Source: Gammaproteobacteria bacterium (GTDB lineage: Bacteria; Pseudomonadota; Gammaproteobacteria; Steroidobacterales; Steroidobacteraceae). Taken from it: 46,965 bases of DNA. Below the pieces are notes generated by a model. It was not told where the DNA came from and did not search any database. It saw only the letters and a list, made by a program, of their open reading frames with translations. The position numbers were made by a program, and so were the translations under genes. The stretch spans positions 1 through 46,965 of the forward strand of contig JAGWPU010000002.1 of the NCBI GenBank assembly GCA_028870355.1, given 5' to 3'. Shown piece after piece: positions 26,787 through 35,169 of this stretch; the first letter of the stretch is position 1; every line of letters starts with the position of its first letter.

Positions 26787-29513
26787 TCAGTGCGCTTCGT
26801 CCCAGTTGGCACCGCGCCCCACGTCGACCTTGAGCGGGACCCGCAGCGATCCGCCGGCGCGCGCCATGCGCTCGCGCAGTTCCGCCGCGACGGTGTCGGC
26901 CGAGTCCGTGGCGACTTCGAGCACGAGTTCGTCGTGGACTTGCATGATCAGGCGCGCATCGATGCGGTCGCGGCGGATCCAGGCGTCGATGTCGATCATC
27001 GCGCGCTTGATCACGTCGGCCGCGGTCCCCTGCATCGGCGCATTGATCGCGCTGCGCTCGGCGTATTGCCGCTGGGAAGGATTGCCCGAGCGGATGTCGG
27101 GCAGGTAGAGGCGTCGACCGAACACGGTCTCCACGTAACCGCGATCGCGCGCGAGGCTGCGCGTCTCGTCCATGTAGCGCTTCACGCCCGGATAACGCTC
27201 GAAGTATCGATCGACGTAGGCTTGCGCGTCCGCACGGCCGATGCCGAGCTGGCGTGACAGGCCGAACGCCGACATGCCGTAGATCAATCCGAAATTGATC
27301 GCCTTGGCCGATCGGCGCTGCTCGGCGGAGACGGCGTCCTCGGTCACGCCGAGGACCTCGGCGGCGGTCGCGCGATGCACGTCCCGGTCCTCCGCGAACG
27401 CGCGCAGCAGAGCCGCATCGCCCGACAGGTGCGCCATTATTCTCAATTCGATCTGCGAGTAGTCCGCGGCGATCAGCACGTAGCCCTCCGGCGCGACGAA
27501 GGCGCGACGGATGCGGCGGCCCTCGGGCGTCCGGATCGGGATGTTCTGCAGGTTCGGATCTGACGAGGACAGCCGCCCGGTCGCCGCGACCGCCTGGTGA
27601 TAGGAGGTGTGAATCCGTCCGGTCGACGGCTCGATCTGCTCCGGCAGCGTGTCGGTGTACGTCGACTTGAGTTTCGCGAGGCCGCGGTACTCGAGGATCA
27701 GTCGCGGCAGTTCGTGCTCGAGCGCGAGTTCCTCGAGCACGTCCTCCGCGGTCGAGGGCTGGCCGGTCGGCGTCCGGCGCATCGGCGGGATCGCGAGCCG
27801 GCCGAACAGGATCTCCTGGAGCTGCTTCGGCGACTCGAGGTTGAACGGCGTACCGGCTGCGCGATGCGCCGCTTGCTGCACTTCGCGCATGCGCTCCGCG
27901 AGCTCGCCGCTCTGGGTCCGCAATCGGTCGCGATCGATCAGCACGCCCGTGCGCTCCATCCGATAGAGCACCTCGACGAGCGGCTGCTCGATCGTCTCGT
28001 AGAGCGAACGCAGCGCGGGCAGCTCCTCGATTCGCGGCCACAGCTCGTGGTGCAGTCGCAGGGTCACGTCGGCGTCTTCGGCCGCGTACTCGGCGGCGCG
28101 CTCGACGTCGACCTGATTGAATTTGAGTTGCTTCGCGCCCTTGCCGGCGACGTCTTCGAAGTGGATCGTGCGGATCCCGAGGTATTTCGCCGCGACCGAA
28201 TCCATGTCGTGCCGGCTCGCGGTGCTGTTGAGCACGTACGACTCGAGCATGGTGTCGTAGCGCTGCCCCGCGAGCGCGATTCCGTGGTTCGCGAGCACAT
28301 GGGTGTCGTATTTGAGGTGGTGCCCGAGCTTCGGCCGCGCGGGATCCTCGAGCCAGGATCGCAGTGCCTCGAGGACCGCGGCCCGGTCGAGCTGGTCAGG
28401 AGCTCCCGGATAATCGTGCGCGAGGGGTACGTACGCGGCCTCGCCCGGGGTCACGGCGAAGGACAGTCCGACGATCCGGGCCCGCAGGTAATTCAGATCG
28501 TCGGTTTCGGTATCGAAGGACGCCAGCGGCGCTGCCGCGAGCTTCGCAAGCCACGCATCCAGCACCGCCCGGTCGGTCACGGTCGCGTAGCGTCGCGGGT
28601 CGCTTGCGCCGAGCGCCGGCGTCGCCGCGATCGCGACCTGGGCCGGAGCCGCCGCCCCGTCCGCTTCGTCGAGCGATTTCAGCAACAACCGGAATTCGAG
28701 CCTCGCGTACAGTGCCCGCAGCGTGTCGACGTCCGGCGGCTTCGCTCTGAGCGTTTCCGGGCCCGCTTCGATCGGCACGTCCGTCGCGATCGTCGCGAGT
28801 CGCCGCGACAATTCGAGCTTCTCGAGCTCCGCGCGCAGGTTGTCACCGACCTTGCCGGTGATCTCGGCGGCGTGTTCGACGATCGCGTCGAGCGATCCGT
28901 ATTGCGCCAGCCATTTCGCGGCCGTCTTCGGGCCGACACCGCAGACCCCGGGAATGTTGTCGGACGCATCGCCGACCAGCGCGAGGTAGTCGACCATCTG
29001 TTCCGGCAGTACGTCGAACTTCGCCTTCACGCCTTCCGGATCGAGCCGGGTGCCGCTCATCGTGTTCACGAGCTCGATACCCGGGCCGACGAGCTGCGCC
29101 ATGTCCTTGTCGCCGGTGGAGATCGACACCACGAGGCCGCCGGCGACCGCGCGCCTCGCGAGCGTCCCGATCACGTCGTCGGCTTCGACCCCGGGCACCC
29201 GCAGCAGCGGCAGGCCCATCGCCTCGACGACGTCGAGGAGCGGCTGCACCTGCGAGCGCAACGCATCGGGCATCGGTGGCCGGTGCGCCTTGTATTGCTC
29301 GAACAGTTCATCGCGAAAGGTGCGGCCGGGGGCGTCGAAGACCACCGCGATCCGGTCCGGTCTCTCGTCCTTGATCAGCTTGTTCAGCATGTTCACGACG
29401 CCGAGCACCGCGCCGGTCGGCTCGCCGCGCGAGTTGGTGAGCGGCGGCAGTGCATGGAACGCTCGATAGAGATACGAGGATCCGTCGACGAGCACGAGCT
29501 TCGGCGCGTTCAC
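26787..29513 (-). CDS. polA: DNA polymerase I
   Basis: The 908-residue polymerase has three domains: a 5'-3' exonuclease (residues 1 to about 290, KLVLVDGSSYLYRAFHALPPL), a 3'-5' proofreading exonuclease with catalytic ASFDTETDDLNYL intact, and the polymerase core. The core has YSQIELRIMAHLSGD (motif A), RRSAKAINFGLIYGMS (motif B) and QVHDELVLE (motif C). I chose the GTG at 29513 because the family N-terminus begins just there. A TTG at 29543 overlapping the lptM stop would add ten unconserved residues. Confidence 0.96.
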   Translation of the reverse strand: MNAPKLVLVDGSSYLYRAFHALPPLTNSRGEPTGAVLGVVNMLNKLIKDERPDRIAVVFDAPGRTFRDELFEQYKAHRPPMPDALRSQVQPLLDVVEAMGLPLLRVPGVEADDVIGTLARRAVAGGLVVSISTGDKDMAQLVGPGIELVNTMSGTRLDPEGVKAKFDVLPEQMVDYLALVGDASDNIPGVCGVGPKTAAKWLAQYGSLDAIVEHAAEITGKVGDNLRAELEKLELSRRLATIATDVPIEAGPETLRAKPPDVDTLRALYARLEFRLLLKSLDEADGAAAPAQVAIAATPALGASDPRRYATVTDRAVLDAWLAKLAAAPLASFDTETDDLNYLRARIVGLSFAVTPGEAAYVPLAHDYPGAPDQLDRAAVLEALRSWLEDPARPKLGHHLKYDTHVLANHGIALAGQRYDTMLESYVLNSTASRHDMDSVAAKYLGIRTIHFEDVAGKGAKQLKFNQVDVERAAEYAAEDADVTLRLHHELWPRIEELPALRSLYETIEQPLVEVLYRMERTGVLIDRDRLRTQSGELAERMREVQQAAHRAAGTPFNLESPKQLQEILFGRLAIPPMRRTPTGQPSTAEDVLEELALEHELPRLILEYRGLAKLKSTYTDTLPEQIEPSTGRIHTSYHQAVAATGRLSSSDPNLQNIPIRTPEGRRIRRAFVAPEGYVLIAADYSQIELRIMAHLSGDAALLRAFAEDRDVHRATAAEVLGVTEDAVSAEQRRSAKAINFGLIYGMSAFGLSRQLGIGRADAQAYVDRYFERYPGVKRYMDETRSLARDRGYVETVFGRRLYLPDIRSGNPSQRQYAERSAINAPMQGTAADVIKRAMIDIDAWIRRDRIDARLIMQVHDELVLEVATDSADTVAAELRERMARAGGSLRVPLKVDVGRGANWDEAH

Positions 29514-29539
29514 GGGCGGACCTGCATCCCGCGGCGGCC

Positions 29540-29707
29540 TCAAGGCTCGCGCGCGACGCTCGCCGCGGATGGCGCCGGGGCCGTGGCGGCCGGCGCGGGG
29601 GTCACGACCGCGGGATGCGATCGGCGACCCGGGAGCACGAGCGGGCCGCGCTGTCCGCAGGCGGTCACCAGGACGGCCGCCGCCGCCACCACGCAGAGGA
29701 TTCTCAT
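29540..29707 (-). CDS. lptM: Small lipoprotein LptM (YifL family)
   Basis: This 55-residue lipoprotein has a signal with lipobox VTAC (Cys17), followed at once by the family signature GQRGPLVLP and a Pro/Ala-rich tail. LptM helps assemble the LptDE lipopolysaccharide translocon in the outer membrane. In E. coli it lies beside dapF; here it sits between argH and polA and ends 26 bases before the polA start, although dapF is elsewhere in this window. Confidence 0.85.
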   Translation of the reverse strand: MRILCVVAAAAVLVTACGQRGPLVLPGRRSHPAVVTPAPAATAPAPSAASVAREP

Positions 29708-29765
29708 CGTCTCAGTATAGCCCGCACCGCCGTCGCGGCGGGCTCGAGTGCCCCGTGCCGTGAGC

Positions 29766-30956
29766 CTAGCGTTCTTCGCGCAACTCCGCTGCGATCCGCC
29801 GGTACGCCTCGCGAAACGGAATCCCCTCGGTGACGACCAGGGCGTTGGCTCGGGCAGCGGCGTCGATCGTCGGGTCCAGCCGGATCCTCTCCGGGTGGAA
29901 CCGGACGCCGGCGAGCGCGCTCGGCAGGATCTCGAGCGTCTGCGCGCAGGAGTCGATCGCGCGGAACAACGGGGGCTTGATCAGTTGCAGGTCGCGGTGA
30001 TATCCGGAACCGAGCTTCTCGGTGATCCGCAACACCTCGTCGAGCGCCGCGGGGGCGACCGCGCCGCGTCCCCGAACGAGTTCGAACACGTCGGGATTGC
30101 GCTTCTGCGGCATGATCGAGGAGCCGGTCGTGAATTCCTCGGGCAGGCTCACGAATCCGAACTCCTGCGTGTAGAACAGCAACAGGTCCGCCGCGAGGCG
30201 GCCGAGGTCCTGCGTCAGCAAGGTGATCTCGAAGAGCAGGTGCGCCTCAGCCTTGCCCCTCGACAGCTGTACCGCCGTCACCGGCGTATGGACCTCGTCG
30301 AAACCGAGGCGGCGGCGCGTCGCCTCCCGATCGATCGGCAGGTTCGGCGTGCCGTAACCGGCCGCCGAGCCGAGCGGGTTCTTCCCCGCCCGGCGCGCGG
30401 CGTCCCGCAGGCCTTGCGCATCGTCGCGAATCTCGGCCGCGAAGCCTTCCGCCCACAGGCCGACGGTGCTCGGCATCGCCTGCTGCATGTGCGTGTAGCC
30501 GGGCAGGCGCACCGTGCCCTGGCGCTCGGCGAGTTGCGACAGGGCTTCCGCGACCGCGAGGGCGCCGTTGCGCAGGCCGTCGGACGCATCGCGCAGGTAG
30601 AGCCGCAGCGCCGCGAGCACCTGGTCGTTGCGAGACCGGCCCGCGTGGATCCGGCCGCCGGTCGCACCGATCCGTGCGGTCAGGCGGCTCTCGATCGCCG
30701 TCTGGCAATCCTCCTCCTCGAGCGCGACGCGCCATTCACCGCGCGCGTGTCCGGCCCCGATCTCGAGCAAGGCTTCGCGGATCGCCGCCAAATCCGGCGC
30801 GGCGAGCAGCCCCTGCGCCGCGAGCATCTCCGCGTGTGCGATCGACGCCTCGATGTCGTAGCGCACCAGGCGATCGTCGAGTGCGTGATCGTCGCCCGCG
30901 GTGTAAGCGAGCACCTTCGCGTCGAGCGGCTTTCCCTTGTCCCAGAGCCGACTCAT
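29766..30956 (-). CDS. argH: Argininosuccinate lyase
   Basis: The 396-residue lyase releases arginine and fumarate. HAGRSRNDQV (104-113), PGYTHMQQAMP (152-162) and the signature TTGSSIMPQKRNPD (276-289) are intact. It ends at GIPFREAYRRIAAELREER and so lacks the roughly 50-60 C-terminal residues of the E. coli protein. The N-terminus (LWDKG, AGDD, YDIEASIAHA) is of the type I recall from Xanthomonas/Xylella and Bacteroides. The ATG overlaps the argB stop. It is the last arg gene of the operon. Confidence 0.95.
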   Translation of the reverse strand: MSRLWDKGKPLDAKVLAYTAGDDHALDDRLVRYDIEASIAHAEMLAAQGLLAAPDLAAIREALLEIGAGHARGEWRVALEEEDCQTAIESRLTARIGATGGRIHAGRSRNDQVLAALRLYLRDASDGLRNGALAVAEALSQLAERQGTVRLPGYTHMQQAMPSTVGLWAEGFAAEIRDDAQGLRDAARRAGKNPLGSAAGYGTPNLPIDREATRRRLGFDEVHTPVTAVQLSRGKAEAHLLFEITLLTQDLGRLAADLLLFYTQEFGFVSLPEEFTTGSSIMPQKRNPDVFELVRGRGAVAPAALDEVLRITEKLGSGYHRDLQLIKPPLFRAIDSCAQTLEILPSALAGVRFHPERIRLDPTIDAAARANALVVTEGIPFREAYRRIAAELREER

Positions 30957-31900
30957 GGGTGGTGGGCTGCGCTCTGCTGCTCGGCGGGCGTCAGCGCGTT
31001 CAGGTCGGCCACGACGAGCGTGCCGGTCCCCTCGTTCGTGAACACCTCGGCGAGCAGGCTGTCGGGTGTCTTGTAGGAGATCACGTGCACCCGACGCACG
31101 CCGCCGCGGATCGCGTTCTCGATCGCGGCCGCTTTCGGCAGCATTCCGTCGGCGAGGCTGCCCTGACCGTGAAGACGCTGCAAGCCCTTGAGGTCGGTAT
31201 ACGAAACCAGCGATCTCGGATCGTCCCGGCGCTCGAGGATCCCGGGTGCGCCGGTGCACAGCAGGAGCTTCTCGGCGGCGAGTCCGGCGCCGACCGCCGC
31301 GGCGACGGTATCGGCGTTGACGTTGAGGAGTGTGCCTTGGTCGTCCGCGGACAGCGGACTCACGACCGGCATCAGGCCGTCGTCGAGGATCTTCACGAGC
31401 GCCGCCGTGTTGACCACGTCGATGTCGCCGACGAAGCCGTAGTCGACCGTGTCGCCGCCGCCGTCCGGCGAGCGGACCGGCGGCCGCTTGTGAGCGCGAA
31501 TCAGGCCCGCGTCGACGCCGCTCAACCCGATCGCCTCGATGGAGAGCTCGCGGCAGATCGCGAGGATCCGGGTGTTGATCAATCCGTTCAGCACCATCGC
31601 GGTCGCGTCGATCGACCTCTGGTCGGTCACGCGCCGCCCGCCGATCATGCGCGTCTCTATGCCCAGCGCCGATTGAATGCTGTCGAGTTGCGGCCCGCCG
31701 CCGTGCACGAGCACCGTGCGGATGCCGACCTGGTGGAGAATCGCCACCTGCTCGATCAACGCGCGCGTCGACTCCCGGTCGCTGAAGACGGCGCCTCCCG
31801 CCTTGATCACGAATACCTTGCCCTTGTACATGCGGATGTACGGTGCCGCGCTCTTCAGTGCGCGGACGGCGATGGACGGATCCGGTCGACTGCTGATCAT
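30953..31900 (-). CDS. argB: N-acylglutamate kinase (acetylglutamate kinase family)
   Basis: The 315-residue amino-acid kinase phosphorylates N-acetyl- (or N-succinyl-) glutamate. IKAGGAVF (32-39) and LVHGGGPQ (64-71) are the nucleotide and substrate loops, and LNVNADTVAAAVGAGLAAEKL follows. There is no C-terminal GNAT domain, so it is not the bifunctional synthase-kinase that occurs in Xanthomonas. A GGAG lies about 12 bases before the ATG. It follows the carbamoyltransferase by 36 bases. Confidence 0.94.
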   Translation of the reverse strand: MISSRPDPSIAVRALKSAAPYIRMYKGKVFVIKAGGAVFSDRESTRALIEQVAILHQVGIRTVLVHGGGPQLDSIQSALGIETRMIGGRRVTDQRSIDATAMVLNGLINTRILAICRELSIEAIGLSGVDAGLIRAHKRPPVRSPDGGGDTVDYGFVGDIDVVNTAALVKILDDGLMPVVSPLSADDQGTLLNVNADTVAAAVGAGLAAEKLLLCTGAPGILERRDDPRSLVSYTDLKGLQRLHGQGSLADGMLPKAAAIENAIRGGVRRVHVISYKTPDSLLAEVFTNEGTGTLVVADLNALTPAEQQSAAHHP

Positions 31901-31936
31901 GATGGTTCGGAACTCCAGGGGGGGCGCCGCGATCGC

Positions 31937-32932
31937 TCAGGCGAGCATGCGGTGCAGCACGGCCATCTGCACCACGAGACGGTTGAAAGCTTCGCGCTTG
32001 ACGACCGCGCGCGGTCCGTCGAGCACCTCGTCGGCCACGGCGACGTTGCGTCGCACCGGCAAGCAGTGCATCAGCTTCGCGTCCGGGGCCGCGCCATCGA
32101 ACCAGCGCTCGCGCACGCACCAGTGCCCGAGCTCGGCGCGCAATCGCGAATCGGCTTCGACGTCGCCGTAATAGGTCGTCGTGCCCCACTCCTTCGCGTA
32201 GAGCACGTGGGCGCCGGCGAGCGCGGCGGTCCGGTCGTCGGTCTCGGTGACCGTGCCACCGGCGGCCGCGGCGGCGCGCCGCGCCTTTTCCATGATCGCC
32301 GGCGGCAGCGCGAAGCCTGGCGGGCGCAGCACCACGACCTCCATCCCGCGCATCGCCGCCATGTGCAGCGTCGCCGCGGGAACCGCGAGCGGGAGCGGGC
32401 GCGGATGGTAAACCCAGCTGAGAACGAACTTCCCGCGGTTCGGCACGCCGGTCTCGTCGAGCGTTCGCCAGTCGGCGAGCGCCTGGCACGGGTGATTGAC
32501 CGCCGACTCGAGGTTCACGAGCGGTTTGTCGCAGAGCGCGTCGATCGTGCGGAACAGCGACTCGCCGAGGTCGAGGTCGAGGTTGCGACCTTCCGCGAAC
32601 GCCCGCACGCCGAGCGCATCGCAGTAGGACGCGAGCACGGGGATCGCCTCCCGGATGTGCTCGGCTGCACCGCCGTTCATCACCGCGTTCAGCCGCGTCT
32701 CGAGCTGCCAGGTTCCCTGGCCCGGCGTGATCACGAACGAGCTGCCACCGAGACGGGCCATGCCCGCCTGGAACGACGCGAGCGTTCGGAGGCTCGGATT
32801 GAAGAACAGCAGGCCGAGGTTCCTGCCGGCGAGCGCGCGTGGCTGCGGCACGTCCTGCAAGGACTGCGCGAGCGCGAGCAGATCGAGGATCTCCTCCCGG
32901 GTGAAGTCGGCGAGGTCGAGGAAGCGCTTCAT
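31937..32932 (-). CDS. argF': N-acylornithine carbamoyltransferase (AOTCase/SOTCase family)
   Basis: The 331-residue transcarbamylase is clearly of the N-acylornithine type. It has Trp75 in GQGTWQLE (Trp75/77 in the SOTCase/AOTCase structures), HPRPLPLAVP and HCLPVRRN. The recalled Bacteroides fragilis SOTCase has WKLE, HPRPLPQAVP and HCLPVRRN. The specificity residue, Glu92 in Xanthomonas AOTCase and Pro90 in B. fragilis SOTCase, is Ala90 here (MNGGAAEHI). Published mutants E92A/P/S/V convert AOTCase to SOTCase, so N-succinylornithine is a plausible substrate. The carbamoyl-phosphate motif reads SLRTL rather than SxRTR. The ATG overlaps the argD stop. Confidence 0.92.
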   Translation of the reverse strand: MKRFLDLADFTREEILDLLALAQSLQDVPQPRALAGRNLGLLFFNPSLRTLASFQAGMARLGGSSFVITPGQGTWQLETRLNAVMNGGAAEHIREAIPVLASYCDALGVRAFAEGRNLDLDLGESLFRTIDALCDKPLVNLESAVNHPCQALADWRTLDETGVPNRGKFVLSWVYHPRPLPLAVPAATLHMAAMRGMEVVVLRPPGFALPPAIMEKARRAAAAAGGTVTETDDRTAALAGAHVLYAKEWGTTTYYGDVEADSRLRAELGHWCVRERWFDGAAPDAKLMHCLPVRRNVAVADEVLDGPRAVVKREAFNRLVVQMAVLHRMLA

Positions 32933-34098
32933 GGGCTGATCTGCGCGAGCGCCTCACACAGCCGATCGACGTGTCCTTCGGTCAGGATGTACGCCGGCAG
33001 GAGCCGCAGCACGTGCGGATCGCCGCTCGTGCCGGTGAGGATCTGCTTGTCGATCAACGCGGTCTGGACCTCCTTCGCCGGCCGGCTGGTCCTCAAGCCG
33101 AGCAGGAAGCCCTGGCCCTGGACGCCGGTGACCGGGCCGACGTGGCAGTGGGCACGCAGGTACGCCGACACCGTGCGCACGTTCGCGAGGAGCGATTCCG
33201 ACTCGATCGCGTCGATCACCGCCTCGGCCACCGCGCAGGCCATCGGGCCGCCGCCGAACGTCGTTCCCATGTCGTCGGTCTGGACCTGCCGCGCGACTCG
33301 CGGTGACATCAGCAGCGCCGCGACCGGAAAGCCGTTGCCGAGCGCCTTGGCCGCCGTCAGCATGTCCGGCGTGACGCCGTGATGATTCGCGGCGAACGGA
33401 CTTCCGGTGCGTCCCATGCCGCATTGCACCTCGTCGAAGATCAGCAGGGCGCCGGTCTCGTCGCAGCGCCGTCGCAGGGCGTCGAGCATGGGCTTGCCGA
33501 GGTCGTAGGCGCCGCCGACCCCTTGAACCGGTTCGACGATCACCGCCGCGGTGTCCCGGTCGACGATCGCATCGATCGCGGCCGGCTCGGTGCGGGGCGC
33601 GAACGCGACGTCGAACGGGCGCCGCGGGAACGCATACCACTTCTCGATCGCGCCCCAGGTCACCGCGCCGGCGGCCGCGGTCCGGCCGTGCCAGCCCTGC
33701 TCGAGCGCGACCGCCTTGGTGCGGCCGGTGATCTTGAATGCCATCCGCAGCGCATTCTCGTTCGCTTCGGCGCCGCTATTGACCCAGAACACCGTGTCGA
33801 GGCCCAGGCCGGCGAATTTCACGAGCTTCGCGGCCGCCCGCTCGCGAATCGCGATTGGCAACGCGTTCGTCTGGAACGCGATCTGCCGTGCCTGGCGTTC
33901 GAGCGCGGCGAGCCAACGCGGATGACCGTAGCCCAGGCCGGCGACCGCGTGCCCTCCATAGAAGTCGAGGAACTTGCGTCCATCGCGCGCATGGATCCAC
34001 ACCCCGTCGCCGCGCACGACGTCGATCGGATACTGGGCGAATACGCGCGCCAGATGGCTCGTGGAGGTTTCGGTCGCAGAATTCGGGGCAATCGCCAT
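32929..34098 (-). CDS. argD: N-acylornithine aminotransferase
   Basis: The 389-residue class-III PLP aminotransferase makes N-acylornithine from the semialdehyde. Present are WVNSGAEANENALRMA (105-120), the PLP-phosphate region FDEVQCGMGRTG (221-232), and Lys251 in AAKALGNG, which binds PLP. ArgD enzymes often accept both acetyl and succinyl substrates. The gene is 9 bases after argC and overlaps the carbamoyltransferase gene. Confidence 0.94.
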   Translation of the reverse strand: MAIAPNSATETSTSHLARVFAQYPIDVVRGDGVWIHARDGRKFLDFYGGHAVAGLGYGHPRWLAALERQARQIAFQTNALPIAIRERAAAKLVKFAGLGLDTVFWVNSGAEANENALRMAFKITGRTKAVALEQGWHGRTAAAGAVTWGAIEKWYAFPRRPFDVAFAPRTEPAAIDAIVDRDTAAVIVEPVQGVGGAYDLGKPMLDALRRRCDETGALLIFDEVQCGMGRTGSPFAANHHGVTPDMLTAAKALGNGFPVAALLMSPRVARQVQTDDMGTTFGGGPMACAVAEAVIDAIESESLLANVRTVSAYLRAHCHVGPVTGVQGQGFLLGLRTSRPAKEVQTALIDKQILTGTSGDPHVLRLLPAYILTEGHVDRLCEALAQISP

Positions 34099-34107
34099 CG
34101 GTCGGCC

Positions 34108-35169
34108 TCAAGTCCAGCCGGGTGCGGAGGCCGTGAGTCCGGCGGCCTCCTCGAACCCGAACAGTCGGTTCATCCATTGCATCGCGCCGCCGGCGGCTCC
34201 TTTCGTCAGATTGTCGAGCACCGACATCACCGCGACCGTCGCGCCATCGGCGGCGACGCCGAGATGTGCGTAGTTGCTCGCGACGACGTCCTTGATGCGC
34301 GGCGGGCCGTTCACGACCTGCACGAACGGCTGGTCGGCGTAGTACGCCGCGATCGCGTCGCGCACGCTCGCGCCACTGCTCGGTCGGCGCAGCCGCGCCT
34401 GCACCGTCACGTGGATCCCGCGCGCGAACGGCCCCGAGTGCGGGACGAAGTGCAATTCCGCCGGGACACCGGTCGCGGCTTCGGCGCACGCCAGGATCTC
34501 CGGCACGTGGCGGTGGGTGAGCGGGTTGTACGCGTACAGATCAGCGTGACGGCGCGGGTGGTGCGTTCCGTCGACCGGTTTGCGCCCGGATCCGGTGCTG
34601 CCGGTGACGCCGCTCGCGAACAGGACCGGCTCGACCAGATCAGCGGCGAGCAGCGGCACGATCGCGAGCAAGGTCGCGGACGCGAAGCAGCCGGGATGGG
34701 CGACGTGCGGCGTCGGGGCGGAACGAAGATGCTCGGGCAGCGCGCAGCTGAACTCGGCGATGCGGGCCGGCGCGGCGTGCGAGTGGCCATAGACGGCGCC
34801 ATACGCGGCGGCGCTTCGATAGCGGAAGTCCGCCGAGATGTCGACGCAGTGGATCCGCGTGCCGGCCGCCTCCGCCGCCGAGAGCAGCCGGTCGATCGTC
34901 GCCGCCGCGGCGCCGTGCGGAGCCGCGGAGAACAGCGCGGCCGAGGCCGCGGCGCGGATCGCCGCATCGAGCTCCTCGATCCCGGAGAACCGCCGATCAC
35001 CGTAGGCGCCCTGCAGGTGGGGGAACGCGTCGCCGATCGGCGTGCCCGCGTGACTCTCCGACAGGATGGCGCCGAGCTCGAACCGTGGGTGCCCGGCGAT
35101 CAGCCGCAGCAGCTCGCCGGCGACGTAGCCCGTGCCGCCGAGCACGTAGGCCGGGGTTCGCGCGCTCAT
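34108..35169 (-). CDS. argC: N-acyl-gamma-glutamyl-phosphate reductase
   Basis: The 353-residue reductase has the Rossmann motif VLGGTGYVAGELLRLI (9-24), the catalytic Cys161 in VAHPGCFASA, and the histidine region FVPHSGPFARGIHVTV. It reduces the acyl phosphate made by ArgB. Its ATG at 35169 overlaps the stop of the P-loop gene as ATGA, so the two are translationally coupled. Confidence 0.94.
   Translation of the reverse strand: MSARTPAYVLGGTGYVAGELLRLIAGHPRFELGAILSESHAGTPIGDAFPHLQGAYGDRRFSGIEELDAAIRAAASAALFSAAPHGAAAATIDRLLSAAEAAGTRIHCVDISADFRYRSAAAYGAVYGHSHAAPARIAEFSCALPEHLRSAPTPHVAHPGCFASATLLAIVPLLAADLVEPVLFASGVTGSTGSGRKPVDGTHHPRRHADLYAYNPLTHRHVPEILACAEAATGVPAELHFVPHSGPFARGIHVTVQARLRRPSSGASVRDAIAAYYADQPFVQVVNGPPRIKDVVASNYAHLGVAADGATVAVMSVLDNLTKGAAGGAMQWMNRLFGFEEAAGLTASAPGWT

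Noticed and set aside
27597-29720. Very long open frame on the plus strand opposite polA
   Set aside because: It is antisense to a clearly conserved polymerase, has Arg/Leu/Asp-biased composition typical of GC-rich shadow frames, and has no recognisable motif or ribosome-binding site.
31937-32932. Ordinary ornithine carbamoyltransferase (ArgF)
   Set aside because: Trp75 in the GxGxW motif, HPRPLP and the overall pattern match N-acylornithine transcarbamylases, not OTCase.
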